DNA of 64,000 nucleotides from Alphaproteobacteria bacterium (GTDB lineage Bacteria; Pseudomonadota; Alphaproteobacteria; RF32; CAG-239), in assembly GCA_900769705.1 (NCBI GenBank), contig CAAGHP010000014.1:1-64000 (forward strand), in the 5' to 3' direction. The position numbers were made by a program, and so were the translations under genes. The notes under the pieces were generated by a model. It saw nothing but the letters and a program-made list of their open reading frames with translations, had not been told where the DNA came from and ran no database searches. Positions 51,427 to 58,629 of this stretch are shown here, piece by piece. Position 1 is the stretch's first letter. Each line of letters begins with the position of its first letter.

Positions 51427-52254
51427 TTAAGCGTTGTCTTTCAGCTGCCAGCGGTCGTGATTTTCACCGACTTTAACATATAATCCGCGGCTGTTGCGTT
51501 TGAAGTAGTCTTTGTGGGTGTTTATATACATTACACCATTTTCAACATAAGAATCCCCAACCGTATTTTCAACAACAAGGCAGGCTCCTTCTAAATGGAT
51601 GTTGCCTTGCGGAGCAGTTTGTACCTGACTTTCCAGAATGTAATAACAATCCGGAGCGATTTGTTGCAAAATCCAGAGCTTGTTGCGGCCGTTTGTGTCA
51701 ATCAAATTAACATCCGGCAAAAAAGCCCGCATTATCTTCACTTGTCCGTCAAGTCCGGCAAAATCGTCTTTACGGAGATTTTGCGCCGATTTGATATACA
51801 TTACTCTTCTGGAGGTAATACCTTGCTGATTCTCCAGACTTTCCTGCGACCAGAATTCTGTTTCAACAGTGTTTGAAAGAACGATTCCGGTCAGGCCGAT
51901 TTGGCGCAAACTGTTGTTTATGGCTTCGGCGGCGTCTGCGGTAATAGCCTGTAAATCAGCCAAAGTCGGCAGTAATTCCACATTTTTCTGACACCAGTCA
52001 AAAGCTTGGCTGCGATCTAGTTTGACAGGCGATATTGAAGAAATTTCAATATATTTGTTACCGCTGCCAATAAATATGCCGTACTCTTTTTGATAGACTG
52101 TAGAGGCTGAATAAGAGCCGTCAGTCAACAAAAAGTCACCTGGAAGAATTGAAGAATGCAAGAACATCGTGCCATTTTTACGGGTAACAAAAGCGCGGCG
52201 TTGATCAACCTGCACTGTGCGATTTACGCTGAATAAAAATTTTGGAACAATCAT
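51427..52254 (-). CDS. Hypothetical protein, possible DUF1566-like C-lectin fold segment
   Basis: No firm family. The 275 residues have no signal or membrane segment. A central part (LPTLADLQAITADAAEAIN, then ETEFWSQES, then VKIMRAFLPDV) follows the order of the LPT/yWSST/vRaF motifs of DUF1566/FISUMP domains, but matches are loose. The end (VYINTHKDYFKRNSRGLYVKV) is basic. It has a consensus promoter and an SD-less A/T leader, as do the other genes of this island. Confidence 0.6.
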   Translation of the reverse strand: MIVPKFLFSVNRTVQVDQRRAFVTRKNGTMFLHSSILPGDFLLTDGSYSASTVYQKEYGIFIGSGNKYIEISSISPVKLDRSQAFDWCQKNVELLPTLADLQAITADAAEAINNSLRQIGLTGIVLSNTVETEFWSQESLENQQGITSRRVMYIKSAQNLRKDDFAGLDGQVKIMRAFLPDVNLIDTNGRNKLWILQQIAPDCYYILESQVQTAPQGNIHLEGACLVVENTVGDSYVENGVMYINTHKDYFKRNSRGLYVKVGENHDRWQLKDNA

Positions 52255-52295
52255 AATTATAAGAATTAAAAGTTAATAATATAAAATATGTTATT

Positions 52296-52324
52296 ATTAT
52301 AAATAATTTTTTATTTTTTGTCAA
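52296..52324 (-). promoter_or_regulatory. Consensus promoter with SD-less leader, gene at 51427
   Basis: A perfect TTGACA (52324-52319), 17 bases and a perfect TATAAT (52301-52296) on the minus strand, then a leader of A and T with few other bases and no SD up to the ATG at 52254. Confidence 0.75.
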
Positions 52325-52338
52325 GATTAGAACCTGAA

Positions 52339-52366
52339 GGAGTTCTGATTTTTTTTTCAGAACTCC
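52339..52366. terminator. Perfect hairpin with T-only loop
   Basis: GGAGTTCTGA (52339-52348) pairs with TCAGAACTCC (52357-52366) around a run of eight T. Neither side continues as a T-run, so termination is uncertain. It lies between the short frame at 52419 and the promoter of the next gene on the minus strand. Confidence 0.5.
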
Positions 52367-52418
52367 CAAGACAAAAAATGGACTGGCGCAGTGAGGGCGG
52401 TAAACGGCTTAATTATCC

Positions 52419-52463
52419 TTATTCAATGCAGCAATCAACGGCTTTGCGTACAAACTTTTTCAT
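52419..52463 (-). CDS. Possible 14-residue peptide (leader peptide or remnant)
   Basis: MKKFVRKAVDCCIE and a stop, with a strong GAGGAT site before the ATG at 52463. The strong SD is unlike the neighbours in this island. The hairpin at 52339-52366 follows about 50 bases on. It may be a leader peptide, a small protein or the stump of a lost gene. Otherwise 52255-52600 contains only promoter and hairpin sequence. Confidence 0.3.
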   Translation of the reverse strand: MKKFVRKAVDCCIE

Positions 52464-52558
52464 TTTTATCCTCGAACATATTTGTGTTATGATATGTGCC
52501 ATATACAATATCTATTAAAAATCTCAAGTATTATTTTTAATATATTTCGGAGTAATAA

Positions 52559-52594
52559 AAAACACCAGTCATCCTAAAAGATGAATGGTGTTTT
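52559..52594 (-). terminator. Terminator after the small membrane protein at 52601
   Basis: AACACCAgTCATC-type arms (52559-52573 with 52580-52594) form a stem with one mismatch, followed on the minus strand by TTTTTTATT. Confidence 0.75.
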
Positions 52595-52600
52595 TTGGGG

Positions 52601-52768
52601 CTATAAATCATAAGATTTATCGCAAAACTTATCCCATAGCCAAACCAGCGGATCAATAAGTATCATTCCCAGGAAGCCGGCAATAATTCCGCTAAGGCGT
52701 TCAAACAGTCCGCATTTGTATTTTGGCGAAACTGATAACTTTAAAATATGAAAAAACAAAGGTTCCAT
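52601..52768 (-). CDS. Small membrane protein, 55 residues
   Basis: From the ATGG at 52768 the product is MEPLFFHILKLSVSPKYKC followed by one hydrophobic helix (LSGIIAGFLGMILIDPLVWLW) and a charged end. The longer frame starting at the TTG at 52846 would put the promoter inside the gene (that TTG is the first triplet of a TTGACG -35 box), so I use the shorter form. No family recognised. It is divergent from the gene at 52942. Confidence 0.55.
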   Translation of the reverse strand: MEPLFFHILKLSVSPKYKCGLFERLSGIIAGFLGMILIDPLVWLWDKFCDKSYDL

Positions 52769-52817
52769 ATAAAAAGGATTAAAATTATTAAACAAAATTA
52801 TACAAATTACAGAAAAT

Positions 52818-52846
52818 ATTATAAAAAAAATTATTATCCGCGTCAA
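52818..52846 (-). promoter_or_regulatory. Promoter of the small membrane protein gene
   Basis: TTGACG (52846-52841), 17 bases and TATAAT (52823-52818) on the minus strand, then an A/T leader without SD to the ATGG at 52768. Confidence 0.7.
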
Positions 52847-52864
52847 TACTTTAACAAAAAATTA

Positions 52865-52893
52865 TTGACAAAAATATATGCGAAAGCTACAAT
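52865..52893 (+). promoter_or_regulatory. Promoter of the membrane protein gene at 52942
   Basis: TTGACA (52865-52870), 17 bases, TACAAT (52888-52893). It is back-to-back with the minus-strand promoter 18 bases away. The leader up to ATGG at 52942 has no SD. Confidence 0.7.
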
Positions 52894-52941
52894 AAACACC
52901 AATATTTTTTATTATGTTTAATTATTTAAAATCTTTTAAAT

Positions 52942-53889
52942 ATGGAGAAGAATAATAATTCCGTATCGCCGATAGAGGGAATCTGTTGGGCGATTGCCGC
53001 GATGCTGTGTTTTGTCTGCTATTGTTTTTGGGGAATAGGCATAGTTTTGGGTATTGTTGTTATTATCTTATTAGTATACGGCTTTGTACGAATGTTGGCT
53101 GAAGATGATGAAGAATTCCGAAAATTTTATTCAGAGAATTTATATCTTCTGGATTTAATTTTTTCGTTATATGGCTTCGCCTTAGCTTCATATGTAACAA
53201 GTAATTGCCTTTATGGCATTCTGTTTATACCGGCATATGCCTGTATAGCTGCTTTCTTTAAAAATCGCAAAAGACTTGTTTTTATTGGCTTAACCTTCGG
53301 CATTGCAGCTGTTGTATGTGTATTTGTGAGTTTAGGAAGCCGGACATATGGTTTTGACGCCATAAAACACAAATATGCAGTTTATTTGGCAGAACAAGAA
53401 GAACTAAAGAAAAAAGTCGATTCCGCCGATATGGTAAAGTTGAGTAATCCGTATTTGTTTTATCACAATATAGATTCTTTGAACAAAGTTGCTATTGACA
53501 AATGTAATAAAGTATACGCCAAAATAGACAGTCTGAAAAAAAAATTGGCTAAAGAAAAGTCAACGGAAACTCTGGAAGTTGATTTTCCAAAGTTTTTACG
53601 GATTAAGCGGATTTGGCAAAACAGCAACACTCAGCCTTGGACATATTGGAGCTATACTTATGTTTATCTGCATAGCCATTTTAGCAGATATTCTGGCAGA
53701 ACTTCTTTAAAAATCAACGGCAGCGCAAAATATGTCGGAGAAAATCGCTTAGATTATATCAATGTGGTTTTGTCGGATAATTCTTTTTATCAGCTAAAAA
53801 TCAAAGATTCGTATGAATGGCTGGTTGCAAAAGAAGGTGAGCTTGTAGAAATTAACGGTAACAAACTTGTTCCACTATTTAAAAAGTAA
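52942..53889 (+). CDS. Multi-pass membrane protein with C-terminal soluble domain
   Basis: No family recognised. The 315 residues carry four to five hydrophobic segments in the first 140 (GIGIVLGIVVIILLVYGFV, YGILFIPAYACIAAFF, LVFIGLTFGIAAVVCVFVSL), a Lys/Glu-rich linker near 150-200, and a C-terminal domain with FLRIKRIW, YINVVLSDNSFYQLKI and WLVAKEGELV. The last motifs recur in the next gene's product. The pair is followed by a terminator and likely forms a two-gene unit. Confidence 0.65.
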   Translation: MEKNNNSVSPIEGICWAIAAMLCFVCYCFWGIGIVLGIVVIILLVYGFVRMLAEDDEEFRKFYSENLYLLDLIFSLYGFALASYVTSNCLYGILFIPAYACIAAFFKNRKRLVFIGLTFGIAAVVCVFVSLGSRTYGFDAIKHKYAVYLAEQEELKKKVDSADMVKLSNPYLFYHNIDSLNKVAIDKCNKVYAKIDSLKKKLAKEKSTETLEVDFPKFLRIKRIWQNSNTQPWTYWSYTYVYLHSHFSRYSGRTSLKINGSAKYVGENRLDYINVVLSDNSFYQLKIKDSYEWLVAKEGELVEINGNKLVPLFKK

Positions 53890-53895
53890 TGAATT

Positions 53896-54537
53896 ATGAA
53901 GAAGTTTTTAATTATTTTAACTATTTTTGTCGGTACATTAGGTGCTTGTTTTTTATTTACACAATATTTTTCTGTACGACAGCACTATATGCAGCAGATT
54001 CCGCTAAAACTTGACAATAAGTCTAATTTTTACCTTGGATATAGTTTTGAACGCTTGATAGAAGATGAATGTTTTTCTACGTGGTATGCTGAAAATAATT
54101 ATACAGGGAATATGAGCGGATATCTATCTAATATATATGATTTAGATTATTACCAAAACGAGCAAAAAGATATTGAACAGCAGCTAGCAACGTACCGAGA
54201 ATGCAAAAAACAGCTTGTTGGCCACAAGCCGAAAGTTGAAATTTTGCGGGTTATGCGCACAGCCTCATCTTTTGTGATGAACAGTCCTGCTTATTATAAT
54301 CGTGATATCAGCAATAACACGATTGAAGAAGACGGACGAGGTGCTGATGAAGAAGATATTTATGTACTTTATCTGAGCGATGGTACTGTCCTCAAAGCAA
54401 GTCCGCGCGATAAACCGCAGTGGCTTGGAACCAAAGTCGGTGAAAAAGTGCGTAAAACTACTTCATGTGAAGCTGTTTTGCACGACAATACTTACAAGGT
54501 TGATACTATCGTCAGATATAGTCCTTTGTATGAATAA
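53896..54537 (+). CDS. Exported or single-pass protein sharing a C-terminal motif with its neighbour
   Basis: No family recognised. The 213 residues begin with a hydrophobic signal or anchor (FLIILTIFVGTLGACFLF). The C-terminal part has ILRVMRTA, IYVLYLSDGTVLKAS and QWLGTKVGEKV, parallel to FLRIKRIW, INVVLSD and WLVAKEGELV in the preceding protein. The two were probably derived from one domain and may face each other across the same compartment. It starts seven bases after the previous stop. Confidence 0.65.
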   Translation: MKKFLIILTIFVGTLGACFLFTQYFSVRQHYMQQIPLKLDNKSNFYLGYSFERLIEDECFSTWYAENNYTGNMSGYLSNIYDLDYYQNEQKDIEQQLATYRECKKQLVGHKPKVEILRVMRTASSFVMNSPAYYNRDISNNTIEEDGRGADEEDIYVLYLSDGTVLKASPRDKPQWLGTKVGEKVRKTTSCEAVLHDNTYKVDTIVRYSPLYE

Positions 54538-54540
54538 GTA

Positions 54541-54574
54541 AAAAAAAATCCACTCATCAGAGCGGATTTTTTTT
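54541..54574 (+). terminator. Terminator after the 52942/53896 pair
   Basis: AAAATCCaCTC and GAGcGGATTTT arms around a short loop, then eight T. Confidence 0.75.
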
Positions 54575-54609
54575 GTTATCAAATATTTTCTTTAGTTCAA
54601 ACATTGCAG

Positions 54610-54638
54610 TTGCAAAAATAAACGCTCAAGTTTATAAC
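54610..54638 (+). promoter_or_regulatory. Promoter of the glutamine-amidotransferase-like gene
   Basis: TTGCAA (54610-54615), 17 bases, TATAAC (54633-54638). The predicted start would be only a few bases before the ATG at 54647, so the transcript is nearly leaderless. Confidence 0.5.
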
Positions 54639-54646
54639 TGCAGTTT

Positions 54647-55393
54647 ATGAGAAATAAAGTTTTGATATATGAGGACTATGGCTGCGCCGATATCAGTGTG
54701 TTGGCAAGAGAACTGAGGGCTTATTTTGAACCGCGCGGCTGTAGGGTCGGATTTACAGATGCTAATGAAATTATCAGCCGCAACAGCCTTAATCAAGAAG
54801 TCCTAGCTTTTTTTATTCCCGGCGGTGCCAGTACGCCGTATCGTCACAAATTGGATGTTTTGGGCAATGCTAAAATCCGTGACTATGTCCGACAGGGCGG
54901 TGTTTATTACGGAATTTGCGCCGGTGCTTATTATGCCTGCAAACAAACTGAATTTGAAAAAGATTTGCCGGAATCCCGGATTATAGCAGAATATAAATTA
55001 GATTTGCTTAACGCTAAAGCCATAGGTTCTTTGTACAAAGAACTCAATATAAAACCATTCGCTAAAAATACGGACTCTTCCGCAGCCGTTGAACTACTCG
55101 ATGAAAAAGGTGATATTGTGGTAGCTCATTACCATGGCGGTCCGTATTTTGAGCTGAATAATCCGGAAAATGCCGAAATTTTAGCCCGTTATAATTTGGC
55201 CGGTTTCAAACCGGCTGTGGTTCTGCAGCCTTACGGCAAAGGCAAAGTTATTCTTTCCGGCGTGCATTATGAAGACAGTGCTCAGGCATTGAAAGCTGTT
55301 TCTAATTCTGCAGACACGCTCAATCGCCTGCAGCAAAATGAAACTGTCCGCCGCCATTTTTTTGAAAAATTGATGTCGCTTTCGGGCTGGTAA
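54647..55393 (+). CDS. Class I glutamine amidotransferase-like protein (BPL_N domain)
   Basis: The 248-residue product matches the BPL_N domain, a class I GATase-like fold found at the N-terminus of eukaryotic biotin protein ligase. Seen are VLIYEDYGCADISV, the glycine-rich IPGGASTPYRHKL, a nucleophile elbow GICAGAYYAC (Cys near residue 94) and HYHGGPYF and GVHYED for the His. It is a free-standing form with no ligase part; the reaction is unknown. Small bacterial homologues exist. There is no SD before the ATG. Confidence 0.8.
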   Translation: MRNKVLIYEDYGCADISVLARELRAYFEPRGCRVGFTDANEIISRNSLNQEVLAFFIPGGASTPYRHKLDVLGNAKIRDYVRQGGVYYGICAGAYYACKQTEFEKDLPESRIIAEYKLDLLNAKAIGSLYKELNIKPFAKNTDSSAAVELLDEKGDIVVAHYHGGPYFELNNPENAEILARYNLAGFKPAVVLQPYGKGKVILSGVHYEDSAQALKAVSNSADTLNRLQQNETVRRHFFEKLMSLSGW

Positions 55394-55395
55394 TC

Positions 55396-55425
55396 TTGAT
55401 TTATCGGTTTGCGGTAATATATATT
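55396..55425 (+). promoter_or_regulatory. Promoter of the gene at 55459
   Basis: TTGATT (55396-55401) and TATATA/TATATT (55418-55425), then an A/T leader without SD before ATGG at 55459. Confidence 0.45.
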
Positions 55426-55458
55426 CATCATAAATATAATTCTTAATTTTTTATATTT

Positions 55459-55869
55459 ATGGAAAATATTATTACTCATGATTACTTACGAAAAGTAATT
55501 GCTAAACGTATTCAATTGGTTGCCAAAAATGATTTGCAGCATTTGATTAACTCAGAACCGTTGTTTCAGGAGCGTATTTGCTGCGGAGCTATGTTGCTGC
55601 GTATTTTTGACGGTAAAGAGGTAAATCAATCTGAATTTTTGGCGCAAATGCTGGTTGTTTACAAGCGGATTGAAGGTATGGCAGACAGCGTGTACTCTAT
55701 CTGTTCGGCCGGTTCGAAAAATGTTTTTAAGTATGGAGCATTCGAGGCCGCCCAGCTGGCTATTGTCGTTTTGTCGGTCTATTATCACTATCCGCAGGTC
55801 TGGGATAATCATTTAGATTTGATTTATGATTTTATGCGGAATTTGTTAAAGTTGCAAATTCTGTTCTGA
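55459..55869 (+). CDS. Hypothetical protein of the island
   Basis: No family recognised. The 136-residue helical protein has RICCGAMLLRIFDGKEVNQSEF near the middle, faintly like the PICARxPLxxxF region in the proteins at 56007 and 57651, and may be a short relative. No signal or membrane segment; the last helix (IYDFMRNLLKLQILF) is amphipathic. It starts at an ATGG with no SD. Confidence 0.6.
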   Translation: MENIITHDYLRKVIAKRIQLVAKNDLQHLINSEPLFQERICCGAMLLRIFDGKEVNQSEFLAQMLVVYKRIEGMADSVYSICSAGSKNVFKYGAFEAAQLAIVVLSVYYHYPQVWDNHLDLIYDFMRNLLKLQILF

Positions 55870-55939
55870 TTTATAAAGCCATGGACGCGCGCTGCGTAGT
55901 CTGTGGCTTTTGCTTATATAGGATTTTGTCAAAAAAATA

Positions 55940-55967
55940 TTGCCAAATTTTGGAAATGCTGTATATT
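55940..55967 (+). promoter_or_regulatory. Promoter and conserved leader, gene at 56007
   Basis: TTGCCA (55940-55945), 16 bases, TATATT (55962-55967). From 55971 the leader is identical over about 30 bases to that of the gene at 56956. No SD. Confidence 0.6.
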
Positions 55968-56006
55968 ATCTGTACAAATTTTATTATTAACTTAAATTTT
56001 ATTTTT

Positions 56007-56693
56007 ATGGCTGGGTTATATAATTATGAAATTGCCGTGCGCAAAGATTTTGCTGATTTTGTTGCTACTCAAGCTTTGCCCGAATTGGTGTTTGTTGAGG
56101 TGGAAAATATGCCGATTTGCGCCCGTATGCCTTTGGAGTTGGTTTGGTATGCCAACGAAAGAACTGATGAGACTAAGCATAATTTTAATTTTTTGTTTAA
56201 GCTTTATCAGATTGTTTTGCAGCTGTATAATCATAGGTGTCCGCGGGATAGAGAAAACAAACCAGATTGTTTTATGGGTTATCTGATGTTTGGTCGTAAT
56301 TTAATTCCAGCGGCTGTGGCGTGGCCGTATTGCGAGCCGAATTTTATTGAGGCAGCAAATAGAGGCGATAAGCCGTCTAGATGGATACTAGACTTTCGGG
56401 CAGAAGTTGCAGAGGCAATAAAAGAGGCGTTCAGCAGAGAAATTCCGGAAAACGTGCTGGGGTATCTGATTGATGAAGTGGGTGATTTGTTGTCTGAGTA
56501 TGCAACAGATGTTAACACTTTATATTCTAAAGCTGAAAAGTTTGAAAATGGAGAGCGAGTGAATTCTGATGAGCGTGAGTATTACAATCGCCGCGGCGAG
56601 TTTAAGCTGCTGCAGCATGAAATTGTTGTCGGTTTGAAACAGCCGAGTGAAAAAGACAGCGAAGATTTTTTTGAAAGATATCGCTATTACTAA
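56007..56693 (+). CDS. Paralogous hypothetical protein A of the island
   Basis: No known family. The 228-residue product shares with the protein at 57651 the motif MPICARMPLELVWY (there LPICARAPLLALYF), a following helix ending in VLQLYNH / VALRIFERH, and the C-terminal pattern YATDVNTLYSKAE...FKLLQHEI...EDFFERYRYY (there YAQDMQTFYSVRA...FKLLTVKS...AEFFENYSLR). It is helical and cytoplasmic by sequence. The start at 56007 (MAGLYNYEIAV) follows the SD-less leader; a longer frame from 55881 would read through the promoter. Confidence 0.65.
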   Translation: MAGLYNYEIAVRKDFADFVATQALPELVFVEVENMPICARMPLELVWYANERTDETKHNFNFLFKLYQIVLQLYNHRCPRDRENKPDCFMGYLMFGRNLIPAAVAWPYCEPNFIEAANRGDKPSRWILDFRAEVAEAIKEAFSREIPENVLGYLIDEVGDLLSEYATDVNTLYSKAEKFENGERVNSDEREYYNRRGEFKLLQHEIVVGLKQPSEKDSEDFFERYRYY

Positions 56694-56698
56694 GATTA

Positions 56699-56732
56699 AA
56701 AAATCCTGTTCTGGAAAAGAACGGGATTTTTT
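56699..56732 (+). terminator. Terminator after protein A gene
   Basis: AAAATCCtGTTCT pairs with AGAACgGGATTTT across a short loop, then T-run. Confidence 0.75.
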
Positions 56733-56888
56733 GTTGTCTAAAATAGAAAATATACAACCCTAAAATTCTAAAATAATCCCACCGCTTTTGTCGGCATGGC
56801 AATAACTGCATAGTTCACTTATTTTGTTTAATTTCAGATTGCTTAAGAATATTTATTAGGAGTCAGTAGAAAGGTTTGTTGTCTAAAC

Positions 56889-56916
56889 TTGACGAAATTG
56901 AAAATATATGTATAAT
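56889..56916 (+). promoter_or_regulatory. Promoter and conserved leader, gene at 56956
   Basis: TTGACG (56889-56894), 16 bases, perfect TATAAT (56911-56916). The leader shares about 30 identical bases with that of the gene at 56007. There is no gene in 56733-56955. Confidence 0.7.
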
Positions 56917-56955
56917 TCGAGTACAAATTTTATTATTAACTTAAATTTTTGTGGT

Positions 56956-57519
56956 ATGGGATATAATGATTCTTTTAGTAAGGCAAATTCTATAGAAGCT
57001 CTTATTGAAAAATTAAATAAGAGCTTAGAGTCCGGTAACTTTGAAAAAACAGAAATTCCGTTGATTTATCAGATTAAAGGAAAAATAATGCTGGGAGTTT
57101 ACTGTTTCTATGAAGAAGCTAAGGATTATATCATAGGAGCATCAGTCGATTGTTTGGTTATTTGCAAGGATCAGGCTCTTTGTACTTATGACGAAGTTGA
57201 GCGAATATTTGAAGATGACGCTGTTTATAAGCCGGTGGAAAAATTACCGTTGTTTAAACATCTTCAGTCTTTGGATAAAAACAAAACTAAGCTTAAGGCT
57301 TTTAATAAAACCATGGAGCTTTTGAAGAAGCACGGCGTAGACGCAGATACTTTTGATTTGCGAGGCGAGTATTGGACAAGTGAAAAAAGCCATCGTGATG
57401 ACGGTATTGCCTATAGCTTTGAAAATCATCAGGAGCTTGTATATCAAAAGGCCGGTACAGACAGATGTTTTGCCCGCTTTATGTGGAGGCCGGATGCTGA
57501 AATAATCAGTACTTATTAA
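56956..57519 (+). CDS. Hypothetical protein of the island
   Basis: I do not recognise this 187-residue protein. It is soluble, with an acidic/hydrophobic mix, a CFYEEAKDYIIGASVDCLVICKDQ stretch in the first half and YWTSEKSHRDDGIAYSFENHQELVY in the second. It shares its promoter/leader with the gene at 56007 but not its protein sequence, which suggests that the regulatory segment, not the gene, was duplicated. The start at 56956 is an ATGG. Confidence 0.6.
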   Translation: MGYNDSFSKANSIEALIEKLNKSLESGNFEKTEIPLIYQIKGKIMLGVYCFYEEAKDYIIGASVDCLVICKDQALCTYDEVERIFEDDAVYKPVEKLPLFKHLQSLDKNKTKLKAFNKTMELLKKHGVDADTFDLRGEYWTSEKSHRDDGIAYSFENHQELVYQKAGTDRCFARFMWRPDAEIISTY

Positions 57520-57531
57520 ATGGGTATATTG

Positions 57532-57569
57532 AAAAAACTTTCGTATTGAAATAATACGAAAGTTTTTTT
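57532..57569 (+). terminator. Terminator after the gene at 56956
   Basis: AAACTTTCGTATT (57535-57547) pairs exactly with AATACGAAAGTTT (57553-57565), then T-run. Confidence 0.8.
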
Positions 57570-57580
57570 GTACAAAATTC

Positions 57581-57608
57581 TTGCTATTTGGCAAAAATTA
57601 TATATAAT
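57581..57608 (+). promoter_or_regulatory. Promoter of paralogue B
   Basis: TTGCTA (57581-57586), 16 bases, TATAAT (57603-57608), then an A/T leader with TTTAAATTATTATTTT and no SD before the ATGG at 57651. Confidence 0.65.
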
Positions 57609-57650
57609 GACTACATCATTTATATTATTCATTTTTTAAATTATTATTTT

Positions 57651-58343
57651 ATGGAACATGTTAATCATTTTGCCGAGACTAATGCCGATGACAAATTGAA
57701 ATCTATGATTTCTGATTGTATGCTTGGTACATCGCTTAGAGTTTATGATGCCGAAAAGGTTATTTTACAGCTGCCGATTTGCGCCAGAGCTCCGCTTTTA
57801 GCCTTGTATTTTATGAGAATACGAGGAATTGAAAGTGATAATTCAGATAAATATTGTCGTTTTGTGCTGTTGTTGTCTTCTTTTCAGGTCGCCTTGCGGA
57901 TTTTTGAACGCCATGTGCTTTACGGCGCTTCTAATCGCTTTATCGGAACCGACCGTTTTGATAACAAGAATGTGAGACAGCTTGTTACAAATTTGGGAAT
58001 AAGACAGCAAACCAACACTTTTGAACTGGATTCGGTTATTGACAACAATCCTTATTACAAAGAGGTTTTGTATGAAGTGAAGTATAATGCTCTCCTCAAC
58101 TGCAAGGTAAAAGCTACAATATCTGATTATTTTGTAAAGAAAGTTATGCAATTTGTTGCTTTGTATGCTCAGGATATGCAGACTTTTTATTCTGTGCGTG
58201 CTAATTCATCGGTTTGCGATGAACAATTGTATAAACAGAGTTGGGCAAAATTCAAATTGCTGACAGTAAAAAGTCTGTTCTTTCCAAATGATTTGGAGCC
58301 GGAAGAGTTTGCTGAATTTTTTGAAAATTACAGCTTGCGCTGA
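57651..58343 (+). CDS. Paralogous hypothetical protein B of the island
   Basis: A 230-residue protein of the same unnamed family as the product at 56007 (see the shared LPICARAPL, FKLL and EFFENY patterns). It opens MEHVNHFAETNADDKLKSM and has a helical core; no signal or membrane segment. It stands between its own promoter and terminator. A longer frame from 57588 would read through the -10 box. Confidence 0.65.
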   Translation: MEHVNHFAETNADDKLKSMISDCMLGTSLRVYDAEKVILQLPICARAPLLALYFMRIRGIESDNSDKYCRFVLLLSSFQVALRIFERHVLYGASNRFIGTDRFDNKNVRQLVTNLGIRQQTNTFELDSVIDNNPYYKEVLYEVKYNALLNCKVKATISDYFVKKVMQFVALYAQDMQTFYSVRANSSVCDEQLYKQSWAKFKLLTVKSLFFPNDLEPEEFAEFFENYSLR

Positions 58344-58350
58344 TTAAACA

Positions 58351-58386
58351 AATCCCCGTTTCTGAAAATGAAACTGGGGATTTTTT
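58351..58386 (+). terminator. Terminator after protein B gene
   Basis: AATCCCCgTTTC (58351-58362) pairs with GAAACtGGGGATT (58370-58382), then TTTTTT. Confidence 0.8.
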
Positions 58387-58563
58387 GTGTTTTAAAATAA
58401 TTATGTCGATTTTAAAAGAATCCGAAATCTTAACAAGACTTTACCTTGTGAATTATTTAAAAAATTTTTTTATAGCCTATCGCTCTGTTTTTACGGTGTG
58501 TTTTTTGTTGCCTTATATATTTTATGCGAACAAAATAAGAACAGTTAATAAAATGCTAAAAAA

Positions 58564-58599
58564 TACCATTGAAACCCATAAATTACCATGTTATACCAT
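58564..58599 (+). promoter_or_regulatory. MraZ operator: four direct repeats with 10-bp period
   Basis: TACCAT at 58564, ACCCAT at 58574, TACCAT at 58584 and TACCAT at 58594, exactly ten bases apart (ATGGTA/ATGGGT on the other strand). MraZ of other bacteria binds TGGG-type direct repeats with the same spacing in front of its own gene. Autorepression of the mraZ-rsmH-ftsL-ftsI unit is the likely effect. Confidence 0.7.
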
Positions 58600-58629
58600 A
58601 AATAAGAATTAACCCGAAAGGAATCTGAC

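Noticed and set aside
58385..58612. 75-codon frame before mraZ
   Set aside because: It begins inside the preceding terminator, has no SD or promoter, and covers the MraZ operator.
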